Shown here piece by piece: positions 1 through 10,125 of a DNA stretch of 21,168 bases. This DNA is from Chara braunii (taxonomy: Eukaryota > Streptophyta > Charophyceae > Charales > Characeae): contig BFEA01000990.1 in the NCBI GenBank assembly GCA_003427395.1, positions 253,680 to 274,847 of the forward strand, read 5' to 3'. Below the pieces are notes generated by a model. The model made no database searches. It worked only from the letters and a program-made list of their open reading frames with translations, and had not been told where the DNA came from. Each line of letters begins with the position of its first letter. The stretch's first letter is position 1. The position numbers were made by a program, and so were the translations under genes.

Positions 1-690
1 TTTTTTTCCTGCGGCCGTGGGCATGCCCGGATGCATCAGCCATGCCCCGGGAAAAAGAAAAAAAAAAACGCTGAGTGCCTCAGGCCAGAACGCTGAGTCC
101 CTGAGTCCCTGAGGCCAGGGGCCTACGTGTCCTTCGCTGTGAAACTGGGCAAAACGCGGTATTTTTGCTGGCAAACTACGGGAAGCCGATAAAGCTGCAA
201 CGAAACCTCTATTTTTGCAAAGGAAACTTCGAACGGACGACATTTTTGCTGCCAAACTTCCGAAACAGCAATAGTTTTGATATTAACCCTATATATATAT
301 CATCGGTGCCATGACCCTCGTCTATTAATTGATCTTCAAAACAGGTCGGGATCCCGTTGACTGGCCAGCCGTGGTCAGTCATGTGACTCGGGCCCCAGCA
401 ACAGATAGGAAGATGGGGAAGGGAGGGAGAGTTCTTCTGCACTTGGTGGGCGGTCCGTGTTGGCTCGTACTCGTTCTGTGTACGAACAGGCGGACCCGTG
501 TTTGTTTTGGGTGCGAGTGATCCTGTGTTTTCTGTTCGCTGTTACTTCGTCGTTAGGATTCGCACCGAAGAGGAGAGGAGGGTAGGGCGTGTGGAGATTC
601 TGAATTAGGAAAGGGGAAGAGTAGGATCGGGCCGGGAGAGGGGGGGAAGGCGGGGGGGTTGGAGTTTCAGCCTTTCAGGAACTTACATTT
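1..690. other. Intergenic DNA with low-complexity runs; no gene seen
   Basis: The stretch opens with short repeats of CTGAGTCCCTGAG type at about 70-120. Bases 160-200 match 7747-7786 near the LINE and are listed separately. A G-rich run lies at about 560-663. No reading frame here has convincing protein character; the short frames on both strands look random. Confidence 0.6.
160..200 (+). repeat. Dispersed repeat fragment shared with the LINE upstream region
   Basis: Both copies start TATTTTTGCTG and end AAAGCTGCAA, with roughly three quarters of the bases between them identical by eye. The other copy, at 7747-7786, lies about 150 bp before the first LINE frame, so this may be a scrap of a LINE 5'-UTR. 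More TATTTTTGC-like words follow at about 209 and 241. Confidence 0.5.
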
Positions 691-784
691 GGCTGCGTGA
701 GCTGTGGTGAGTCTTGCTTATTGGACGCTGCCTTCGCGACGAAGAACGATCGCATCATTTCATGCATCATTTCATGTCCGTCTG

Positions 785-895
785 TTGTTCGTTCGTTCTT
801 TCGTTCGTCATTTGTTTCGTTCTTTCGTTCGTCATTCATTTGTTTCGTTCTTTCGTTAGCCATTCATTTGGTTCGTTCTTTCGTTCGGTTTTTGT
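785..895 (+). repeat. TTCG-rich minisatellite, unit about 28 bp
   Basis: The word CGTTCTTTCGTT recurs at 794, 818, 846 and 874, giving spacings of 24, 28 and 28 bp, with CATTCATTTG between the later copies. Reading frames across it (RSFV or NERKNE-like runs) simply follow the repeat. Confidence 0.85.
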
Positions 896-899
896 CGTT

Positions 900-1544
900 C
901 CTTTTCCCCTCTGGTCGTTAATCGACATCTGCGCAGTTATTTGGTCGTAGTTCGCAGTAACTTTACCTTCACACCTTTTCTTTAGTCGTGCCTGGAAGAG
1001 AACTACCCTTAGTGTCTCTGTTTGGACTCTTGGAGAACACCAAGCTCCGTTCACTTGTCGAACTTCGACGTTGTCGGTCCGAGGAAAAGGTGAAAACTAA
1101 TGGCTGCTGCACAACGTACGTAGTCCATATAATTGCGTCGCAGTCAAATTGACCGTGTGTGTGTTGTTATGGTCGCCATGCTAGACTCCACAAAGAATGG
1201 ATACATAGCGACTGTGCCGGCCTGAGGCCGTTTTCGTCGGACTCGAGTCATCCACTCATAAGGAGGTCGAAGGCCCGCCCGACGGTCTGCCCAGTGCCCA
1301 GGATGCATTTGACTGATGGGATAAGCTACTGCGTCTACTGACCCCCCATCTGGCCCAGAGGGCCAGAGATAGGGATATACCCCTGAGAGAGAAAAGTGGT
1401 CGACTCACACCGACGGTGAACAACAACCCCCCCCCCTCCTCCTTCCTGTAATCCTAGCAGACTGTAGGTCCATACTCCTGACAAGAACAGCTGTAAGCCT
1501 GATCACTTTTGTGTGATGGGCTTACGCCTCTGACTCTTTCTACT
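900..1544. other. Intergenic DNA; no gene seen
   Basis: No recognisable coding or RNA gene. A poly-C run lies at about 1427-1436. The only reading frames are short and have no family resemblance. Confidence 0.5.
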
Positions 1545-1686
1545 ACATCGTAGCCTCCAGGCCCTCCACCGTCTCGATTGATCAGGGCTTGCGTTTATTT
1601 TCACTCGTGGTTGGCACATCGTAGCGTCCAGGCCCTCCACCGTCTCGATTGGTCATGGCTTGCGTTTATTTTCACTCGTGGTTGGC
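1545..1686 (+). repeat. Recent tandem duplication, 2 x 71 bp
   Basis: Copy 1 (1545-1615) and copy 2 (1616-1686) both start ACATCGTAGC and end CGTGGTTGGC. Only about three substitutions separate them by eye, which suggests a recent duplication. No coding meaning is seen. Confidence 0.95.
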
Positions 1687-1787
1687 TTTGCCCTCGAGAG
1701 TCGAGAGTCGTTCATCTGACTTCATCATCATGTACTTATTCGTCTCTGGAGATATTACTTATGTTCCTCGTGTTTTAAAAGAGTTTA

Positions 1788-2560
1788 GCATGGAGTCCGG
1801 GTTTTACTAATGCAATTTACGTACTGTATGCTTCACAAAAAATGAAAAATCTGGCATGGAATCTGGCTTTTAATGCAATGTACGACGTTTCTGTATGCTT
1901 GAAAAAGCTCAATTCTTTGTCGAGAGAAATGAGGGATGATCTCTTCAAGTTGGTGCGTAGTTCCTGGGTGTCGAGCCGAGACGTGTTTCGAAAGAAGGTT
2001 AATATGCTATCAATATATGGGAAAAGTCATAAAACCTCCCCCCCCGCGACGAGACCGTTGTATCCATTTCCCCCAAAACGGGGAAAAAACTGCCGCAGGT
2101 CCCTAAATCACTTTTGGTGTCATTTTTGCAGCCGGGGGCTAGGTCCCACATGCACGAATTATGAGATACTGACCGTAGATAGCAAAGATCAACGGCCGAA
2201 ATCTCCTAATTTGCGCAAGTGGGACCTGGCCGCTGTGTAAAAATGGAGGGAAAGTGTTTTGCATGCGAAAATGACGCCCAAAGTGATTTTGCGGCCTGAG
2301 GTACCTTTTTCCCCGTTTGGGGGGGTGGAGGAATGGATACAAAGGTTTCGTCACGGGGAGGTTTTATGACTTTTCCCTAAACACATCGGGGGCTCCAAGT
2401 TGTTCGATTTTCTGTTCTTTGCCTTTTCTTCAAGTTGCTTTGGTGGAGGGGGTGTTAGGCATGGAACATGGAATCCGTCTTCTCATGCAATGGCAATGTA
2501 CGTACTGTAGACTTGAAAAAGCTCAATGCTTGGTCGGAATGAACGTGTGAAGAGCTCTTC
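1788..2560 (+). repeat. Three diverged copies of a short direct repeat, interrupted by a foldback element
   Basis: Copies start at about 1788, 1852 and 2459. Each runs GCATGGA(A/G), then ATGCAAT, then TACG or GTAC, then CTTGAAAAAGCTCAAT in the last two. The foldback element at 2019-2377 sits between copies 2 and 3, which implies that it inserted into an existing repeat tract. Confidence 0.7.
2019..2377. mobile_element. Foldback (MITE-like) non-autonomous element, about 359 bp
   Basis: The element starts GGGAAAAGTCATAAAACCTC and ends with its exact reverse complement. The arms (about 2019-2161 and 2207-2377) stay complementary, with small gaps, almost to the middle: GGTCCCAC and AATTA in the left arm pair with TAATT and GTGGGACC in the right. 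A loop of about 45 bases is left. It encodes nothing. The sequence TA lies one base before the left end and directly after the right end, which would fit a TA target duplication of Tc1/mariner-type MITEs, but that is weak evidence. A transcript would form one long hairpin. Confidence 0.85.
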
Positions 2561-2610
2561 TACCGTCTTCTGGGGTGTCGATCAGAGAAATATAAACCTG
2601 CAGTAACTGT

Positions 2611-2912
2611 GCAGTTTGTGGAGCTTTCCGTCTGGTGTGGGGGAGTGATAGCCTGCCTTGATTTTCGTCCCAAGTACCTTCAGTTCAGTGGTTGGTGCCC
2701 ACGTAACTCAGGGTATCACTTGTGGGGCGGTTGTCCATGCTTTAAACGCAACGGGGGTTGGTATCGTACTATTTCCAGTTAGGGAACTCCGCTGCAGACT
2801 GAGGGTCCAGCCTCCTCAGGCTGGTGGGTAGACCAAACTCCAACGAAATAGTCTGTCATTGCCCCTCGTTTGTTGTCCTCTTCTCCCTCTCTGACAATGG
2901 TCTACCGGGCAG

Positions 2913-2982
<70 letters not shown>

Positions 2983-3363
2983 CTGGAGTGTATTTCTTTG
3001 GCTGTGACAGACCTTTCTTTGTTTGAGGGTGTTTTGCTGGCTTGGGATGGGGTGCGTGAACAGCAGTCTGTAGAGTTTTCCATCTCGTGTGTGTAAGTGA
3101 TAGTGTGCTTTGATGTTCGTCACAGGTACCTCGAGGGCAGTGGTTGGTGGTCCCCACCACCTCAGATGGGTATCAGTTGTCCGGCAGTCGTTGATGCTTA
3201 ACCACAACCGGGGTTAAGGTGGATTATCACTTACAGTGTGATCAGTCAGTTAGGGGATTCTGCAGACTGTTTTTGAGGGTTCGGCCTCCTGATTGTGAAA
3301 CTCTAACGAAACCATATGTGACGGTCCCTCGTTCGTTGTCCAATGTCCTCTTCTCCCTCTCTG
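2611..3363 (+). repeat. Diverged direct duplication upstream of the transporter
   Basis: Copy 1 (2611-2893) and copy 2 (3063-3363) are collinear. Both begin GCAGT(T/C)TGT(G/A)GAG, both contain GTACCT and CAGTGGTTGGT, then GGGTATCA, GTTAGGG, CTGCAGACTG, CTAACGAAA or CCAACGAAA, and both end CCTCTTCTCCCTCTCTG. The offset grows from 452 to 470 bp through small indels. The (TG)n tract lies between the copies. Copy 2 ends 131 bp before the transporter ATG and may hold its promoter. Confidence 0.8.
2916..2976 (+). repeat. (TG)n microsatellite, about 30 units
   Basis: Uninterrupted TG dinucleotides. The poly-His/Thr or poly-Cys/Val reading frames over it are artefacts. Confidence 0.98.
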
Positions 3364-3494
3364 CCTACGTTTTACAGTGCAACCTGAGTGAATTAATTTT
3401 TGTTTGTTTGTTCTTGCGACCTGGTGAGCAATTTGAGACTGAACCCCCCATCCTTGTTTTTTTTCCTGCGGGCAGGTGAGGTGCAGCGGTCGTG
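3364..3494 (+). promoter_or_regulatory. 5' leader of the ammonium transporter with a possible 3' splice site
   Basis: Just before the start codon the sequence reads a run of T, then CCTGCGGGCAG and GTGAG. A pyrimidine tract ending in CAG at about 3475 would make a good intron acceptor, so a 5'-UTR intron could end here about 20 bases before the ATG. This is inference only. No TATA box was identified with confidence, and the region further upstream is the duplicated repeat at 2611-3363. Transcript data would be needed to place the transcription start. Confidence 0.25.
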
Positions 3495-5009
3495 ATGGAG
3501 TGCAACAGCACCCTACTGACGGCTCTGGCCGCGGTTGCCAGTGCTACCAAATTGGACGTGAATCAATCGGCGGTGCTCACCGAACTCGTTTGCGGCTATG
3601 ACGGTCGTATCAGCGATGCCATGTCTGGTATCAGCGATGCCGTGACTGGCACGAACACGATGTTCTTGCTCTTCTCGGCCTACCTGGTCTTCATTATGCA
3701 GGCAGGATTTGGCATGCTCTGCGCCGGGTCCGTGCGGGCCAAGAACGCCTTGAACATCATGCTGACGAATGTTATGGACGCCGCTGCCGGTGCCATTTCC
3801 TACTTCCTTTTCGGGTTCGCGTTCGCGTTCGGAGGCGGAGCGGACTCGAACGGCTTCATTGGCAATGACAATTTCGCGCAATCGAGGTTCCATGCGGACG
3901 AGCCCTTTGCACGATATGAGATGTGGATGTTCCAGTGGGCCTTCGCTGCGGCCGCTGCGGGGATCACGAGCGGGTCCATCGCAGAGAGGACGCAGTTTAC
4001 GGCTTATCTGGCGTATTCCACGTTCCTGACGGGCTTCGTGTACCCGGTGGTGTCCCACTGGGTGTGGTCACCCAGCGGGTGGATCAGCGCCTTCAACACG
4101 GGCAACATGTTCCTGGACGTCGGCATGGTCGACTTCGCGGGCAGCGGCGTGGTGCACATGACGGGCGGCATCGCCGGCTTCATGGGCGCCTGGATCGAGG
4201 GCCCTCGTATAGGGCGATTCGATCGCACGGGCGGCACGCAGGAGATGAAGGGTCACAGCGGCACTCTTGTCATCCTGGGAACCTTCCTGCTCTGGTTTGG
4301 CTGGTACGGGTTCAACCCCGGCTCGCTCACCGTTATCGTTCCGGTTGGCAAAGCTTTGAACCAAGCCGTCGTTGCGAGAACCGCTGTGACAACCACTCTA
4401 TGCGGTGGCGCCGCCGCATTGACTACGCTCTTCGCCAGGCGGTGGATGGCCGGTCACTGGAACGTGACGGACGTGTGCAACGGCCTGCTGGGCGGATTCG
4501 CGGCCGTGACCGCGGGGTGCTCAGTCATCGAGCCCTGGGCTGCCATCCTCCTCGGCTTCCTCGCCGCCTGGACGTTGATTGGCATGAACAGGCTGGCGGA
4601 GAAGATAAAGTATGACGACCCGTTGGAGGCATTCCAGCTCCACGGTGGTTGCGGCTTGCTCGGTGTGCTGTACGTCGGACTGCTTGCCAAGAAGAGCTTC
4701 CTCATGGAGGCATTTCCGAAGGTCGAAGGCACTCCGTACGGGCTCTTCTACGGAGGGGGCGGGAAGTTGCTGGCGGCTCAGCTCATCGGTGCCATCTGTA
4801 TCGCCGTGTGGACAGCGGTTATGATGGGCATCCTGTTCTACGTGCTTCAGATTTTCGACTTACTGCGCATCTCCCCGGATGAGGAGGCCGCCGGACTTGA
4901 CCGCACCGCCCATGGCAAGTCCGACGAGGGAAAGGGAGGACCGACACTCCTGGTGCCAGATGTACAGGGGACGTCCCCGGCCAAACAAGACACCGAAGCA
5001 ACAGTATGA
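3495..5009 (+). CDS. AMT1: AMT1-type ammonium transporter, single exon, 504 residues
   Basis: Plasma-membrane ammonium transporter of the Amt/Mep/Rh superfamily, plant AMT1 branch. It moves ammonium into the cell, normally as a trimer. Seen in the sequence: an N-terminal segment of about 52 residues; a first membrane segment from residue 53 on; the AMT1 stretch [17 protein letters not shown]; the family signature around D213-F-A-G-S-G; the first pore histidine at H221 (VVHMTGG); the second at H383 (FQLHGGCG); and a C-terminal tail [17 protein letters not shown]471 corresponds by alignment to the tail threonine whose phosphorylation closes plant AMT1 trimers, which is known for Arabidopsis AMT1;1 and inferred here. 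Eleven membrane spans are expected from the family. The start is the ATG at 3495; the in-frame GTG at 3492 is not a plausible eukaryotic start, and a stop lies at 3477-3479. Codons are GC-rich compared with the flanks. Residues ISDAMSG and ISDAVTG near position 40 are a tandem duplication. No introns, frameshifts or missing key residues are seen. The AMT1 assignment is firm; the exact paralogue is not known. Confidence 0.95.
   Translation: MECNSTLLTALAAVASATKLDVNQSAVLTELVCGYDGRISDAMSGISDAVTGTNTMFLLFSAYLVFIMQAGFGMLCAGSVRAKNALNIMLTNVMDAAAGAISYFLFGFAFAFGGGADSNGFIGNDNFAQSRFHADEPFARYEMWMFQWAFAAAAAGITSGSIAERTQFTAYLAYSTFLTGFVYPVVSHWVWSPSGWISAFNTGNMFLDVGMVDFAGSGVVHMTGGIAGFMGAWIEGPRIGRFDRTGGTQEMKGHSGTLVILGTFLLWFGWYGFNPGSLTVIVPVGKALNQAVVARTAVTTTLCGGAAALTTLFARRWMAGHWNVTDVCNGLLGGFAAVTAGCSVIEPWAAILLGFLAAWTLIGMNRLAEKIKYDDPLEAFQLHGGCGLLGVLYVGLLAKKSFLMEAFPKVEGTPYGLFYGGGGKLLAAQLIGAICIAVWTAVMMGILFYVLQIFDLLRISPDEEAAGLDRTAHGKSDEGKGGPTLLVPDVQGTSPAKQDTEATV
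3607..3648 (+). repeat. 21 bp in-frame tandem duplication inside the transporter
   Basis: The 21 bases beginning GTATCAGCGATGCC occur twice in a row, at 3607 and 3628, encoding ISDAMSG then ISDAVTG. The duplication lies in the N-terminal extracellular segment just before the first membrane span and keeps the frame. Confidence 0.9.
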
Positions 5010-5045
5010 TGTGCGATGCGCACGGGTTTACTTCCGGTGACAAGG

Positions 5046-6640
<1,595 letters not shown>

Positions 6641-6840
6641 AATAATGATAATAATGTCCTCTCGGGGAGATTCTGGATCTTCTGCGATGCTAGACGGACG
6701 CATTTACAGGTCAAACTGTTGCTCTGATTCCTTGACTTCAAAATTCATATTTTTTGAGCATTTTCCTGGGAAATCTTTCATTGTTGGTCAATTATTTGCC
6801 TCCATTAAAACTTTTCTTTTTTTCTCCGCAACTTTGTTCT

Positions 6841-7190
6841 GTTTTTTTTTTTGTTTTTTTTTTTGTTTTTTTTTCTCCTTTTTTTTTTTTTTTTTTTCCT
6901 TTTTTTTTTGGGAGGGGCGGATAATTTGCAAATTACCCCTCCTAATCTTCCTCCTCCTCCTCGACATCCTCCCCCTCCTCCCCGGCATCCTCCTCCTCCA
7001 CCTCCACCTAATCAACACGAGAAGATTTTCTGAATATAGCCCTAATGCATGCAGAATTAAAAAAATGACAATATTTCTCTCTCTCTTTCTTTTTCTTATT
7101 NTTTTTTTTTGTTTTTTTTTCTCCTTTTTTTTTTTTCTTTTTTCCTCTTTTTTTTGGGAGGGGGGGATAATTTGCAAATTACCCCCATAA
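6841..7190 (+). repeat. Duplicated poly-T block plus foldback-element end
   Basis: Two blocks, 6841-6944 and 7103-7190, share the same order: interrupted poly-T with TG and CTCC breaks, then TTTTGGGAGGGG, then the palindrome TAATTTGCAAATTA and CCCC. The second is the left end of the element at 7164-7543; the first is a solitary copy of that end. A CT-rich stretch (CCTCCTCC) lies between them. There is one undetermined base at 7101, so copy lengths may be affected by sequencing or assembly. Confidence 0.85.
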
Positions 7191-7543
7191 GTTGAGATAT
7201 ATGCCAAAATGCCCCTGAAAGATGTGGGTAGAGCGGAATGCCCTTTTGGGACGAAATCTTTGTGTTATGCCCCTGTCAGGCGGGTGTGCAAATATGCAAT
7301 CTGGACCTGTCCGTTTGGGCATGGTCTTTTGCAGCTGGGCCTTAGGAAAGTTGCCAAGTTTTGGGTATTTTACCAAGTTGGATGGTACCTGGTAGGGGTA
7401 TATCACAAAGATGCGGACCAACGGACGCAATCGGTATTTCACAAATTTATCTTTTTGTCAGAGGGGCATTTCTCTGTACCCACATCTTTCAGGGGCATTC
7501 TGCCACATATCTCAACTTATGGGGGTATTTTGCAGATTATCCC
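7164..7543. mobile_element. Second foldback (MITE-like) element, about 380 bp
   Basis: The left arm from 7164 (GGGATAATTTGCAAATTACC) is the near-complement of the right arm ending at 7543 (GGTATTTTGCAGATTATCCC). Both arms contain CCCCATAAGTTGAGATAT, GCCCCTGAAAGATGTGGGTA and a GAAATGCCC or GAATGCCC word. About 80 bp match closely, and weaker pairing (for example GTCCGTT at 7308 with AACGGAC near 7420) continues toward the centre. It encodes nothing and its sequence is unrelated to the element at 2019-2377. No clear target duplication could be identified because the left flank is poly-T. Confidence 0.85.
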
Positions 7544-7933
7544 TTCTTTTTTTGGTAAATTTGAAATCTCTTAGCATAAGGAACTTAAAGTAAGAATACT
7601 GGGGCCATCACCCAGGTTCGTGTTGACTAGGAAATCCCAGCGTCCCATGTCCAATAACCCGGAGTCAAGTCCCACGTGCCAAACTTCCTCGCGTCATGAC
7701 GGTCTATGGGCGAATTTTGCAACAAAAGTGTGGCCCCGCCAGCAAATATTTTTGCTGTGAAACAATCGGGACCTGTAAAGCTGCAAGGAAAGATGTTTCT
7801 AACTTGACTTCGGGTAGTTGATCAAGGAGACACGAAGGACAGTAGCTCGAGGACACAGGCTCCAGCCGTCTCGAAGGATACACACCGGGAGGAAACGAAG
7901 CCAACAAAACAAAGAAGGAGGCTAAGTGAAGAC

Positions 7934-8647
7934 ATGAGAGCGTTTTGGATAGTGGAGGAGGTCGAAGGAGAATACTCATCTTCGTCAATCTCAAGACAAG
8001 ACCCAAACAAGCAGGATCAAGGTTGCATGAAACGTAACCGCCGTCAGGCCACTTCGAAAAGGGGAGAACGCTCAGAATGGGACTGGGAGAAATATCTGCT
8101 TCCCTTGCTATTTATAGCGGCAGTGGAAGGTACATTCATATTCGCTTGGTCGACGGGTCAAGCGGTAACTTTCCTTCCCTCCCAACCAATTGCCTCCCCG
8201 CCTATGCCGGTGGAAATCCTTAATATCACACGTAGGTTGTACGATAGTGAGATAGCAGTCAGAAATGTGCCTGATATCCCCACTCCTCGTTTCTTTGTGG
8301 AACGTCCTGGAGTTAAAGCCAAATTGTTTACTCCTATTCTGGATGCTAGAATAGCATAGGACATTTTACGTAGATTGGTCAATCAGGGCCTGTGTTTATT
8401 CCCCATGGAATGGTTCTCCTACTTGAACCACCCGGAATTGTCCAAAATCTCACTACTCAGAGACTGGGATTCATCATGTCTGGGAGCGTTATCTCAGAAA
8501 ATCCCCAAGGCAAGATCTTTTCTCACACCCCCTTTCTTATCCTTCCCGACGCAACGGTGGGATACCGGAGTTCAGTCAAACTGTCGTCATGAGGATCCAC
8601 AATCCCGTCTCTCCGCATCCAATCTTGGTCGGGCTCCGACAACAACC
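7934..8647 (+). pseudogene. LINE N-terminal coding region, function unknown
   Basis: An open frame starts with ATG at 7934 and runs to a single TAG at 8357-8359. It then continues in the same frame into the endonuclease region, so one readthrough or point change separates 141 residues from the rest. The first part is rich in charged residues (SRQDPNKQDQG, RNRRQATSKRGER) and has one hydrophobic segment (YLLPLLFIAAVEGTFIFAW). It could be what remains of a nucleic-acid-binding ORF1-like or linker region, but no zinc knuckle or other known domain is visible. Confidence 0.55.
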
Positions 8648-9400
8648 ATGCTCCAAGTTAGAATCGCGACTTGGAACGTTCACGGTCTTGGTGATACAGG
8701 TGGTCGCAGCAAGAGGGCAAGGATTAAAACATGGCTACACGAGAATCGGATTTCAATTTTATGCATGCAAGAGACGAACCTGGATCAAGAAAACATAACA
8801 ACTTCGGGGGCATGGTGGGATGGACCTCAGGTGTGGGTGCTGGCCGTTGAATCAAGAGGAGTTATCATCTTGCTCCATCGTAATCTAGACGTCAAAATCT
8901 TAGATTACGACTTTAACCAGCAAGGGTGTTGGGCTTGGGTTAAAGTCCGCTCAATAGGTAACGAATGGGCAGTGATCTTGATCTACGCCCCAACCGTAAG
9001 GAATTTTTTGAATTTTTAATGGATAATTTACCGGACGTCGACAACGTTGTCGTTTCAGGTAATTGGAATGTGGCGATCGATGATGCAACCCCGTCTTCGC
9101 TTCCGGAAAAGATGACAAAAAATTGGATGCCTTATAAGAAATAATGACAAATCTGGAGTTGACGAACCCGTATAGACTGACGAACACAATGAATCTTGGC
9201 TATACGTGGTTCTCCTCCCAACTGCAAGCAGGCAGGAGGGTGAGGCTCGGTGAGCTTACGGAGACTATACTATATTCTGATAAGCAAGGCCATATGGAGC
9301 GAAACGGTGGACATTGCAGCTTCTGCGGGGAGAAGGCCAAGTGAGATGGATCATGGAAGGAAATTTTCAGACCGGAATCCGGTGGTATTGCAGCTTCTGC
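8648..9400 (+). pseudogene. LINE APE-type endonuclease domain, broken
   Basis: The domain begins MLQVRIATWNVHGLGD at 8648, with motif I asparagine (WNVHG), then MQETN with the conserved glutamate, RGVIILLHR, and YAPT near 8990. A frameshift there moves the frame to RKEFFEFLMDNLPDVDNVV. The next motif, expected as GDWN in active relatives, reads GNWN (9058-9069). A TAA follows near 9136, then NPYRLTN and GYTWFSS, another frameshift, and the last motif reads SDRNPVV (9367-9387) where SDH is expected. In the family this domain nicks target DNA. Two altered catalytic residues plus two frameshifts make this copy inactive. Confidence 0.88.
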
Positions 9401-9420
9401 GGGGAGACGGCCCAGTGAGA
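9306..9420 (+). repeat. 40 bp direct repeat inside the LINE endonuclease
   Basis: Bases 9306-9346 and 9381-9420 share GGTGG, ATTGCAGCTTCTGCGGGGAGA, a short variable run and AGTGAGA with only a few changes. The downstream copy fits the expected protein (VVLQLLRGDGPVRGK); the upstream one does not, so it may be a local copy-over of the downstream sequence. Confidence 0.85.
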
Positions 9421-10125
9421 GGAAAGAGAATTTTCAAACTAAACGTAGATACACTAAAAGAAACTGGAGTAAGAGACTGGATACACAACCAACTTGAGAA
9501 ATGTAGGAAGAAAAAACATCTCCTCCCCAACTTGAGTGGGTGGTGGGATGTCTGCCTTGACTTTATCTCCGATATGCTCAGTGTGTTTTCTAAGATTCTA
9601 GCATTGCAGGACAACAAGGATAAGAACAAAGCTAAAACGAAGGTGTAAAAGGCGGAAAAGATGATCGTAACTTTGTAAGCCTACCATTGAGATCTGTTGA
9701 CAACAATTGGTGGGGAGTAGTCAAAGCGGAGAGAATGCAGATTTGGGACGAGATCCAAGAAAAGAAGTCTAGTCACGATCAGTGAAGGAAATACTGGCAG
9801 TCAAAGGCATTGTGTCAGGCGACCGGATGAGTAAGAAAACTTTTCAGAGACTCCTACCACGATATGCTCATAAAGAAACTAAGTCATTAGTACACCCGTA
9901 TGAGGAGATGACTCCCACAACAATTGCATCTCATGAAATGTGCAACTACGCGGGGTCTTACTTCTGCGATATACTCACATCAAGGCGCAGTCCCAACGAA
10001 TTGGAATTGGGACAACAAAGCCAGACAAATCTATGGGAAGTGGTGGATGTGAGTCTGTCTCCGACCACACGGCAGCTGGTTGGTGAGAACGAGAAGTATG
10101 AGATATGTTTGGTGTGCATTTTTCC
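9401..10125 (+). pseudogene. LINE linker between endonuclease and reverse transcriptase, broken
   Basis: One frame encodes KRIFKLNVDTLKETGVRDWI and GWWDVCLDFISDMLSVFSKIL (to 9648). A later frame from about 9782 encodes KEILAVKGIVSGDRMSKKTF. These resemble the region between endonuclease and reverse transcriptase in plant L1-like proteins. At least one frameshift and several stops separate the pieces. Confidence 0.7.

Noticed and set aside
2816-3207. Poly-His/Thr and poly-Cys/Val proteins
   Set aside because: Translations of the (TG)n microsatellite.
3492-3494. GTG immediately before the ATG as start of the transporter
   Set aside because: A GTG start is not expected for a eukaryotic nuclear gene; the ATG at 3495 is directly adjacent.
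3513-4732. Long open frames overlapping the transporter in other frames and on the opposite strand (up to 230 codons)
   Set aside because: They are composition-driven shadows of a GC-rich gene and have no protein-family resemblance.
6645-7207. Phe-rich and Lys-rich frames up to 181 codons
   Set aside because: Translations of poly-T and CCT repeats, one including the undetermined base.
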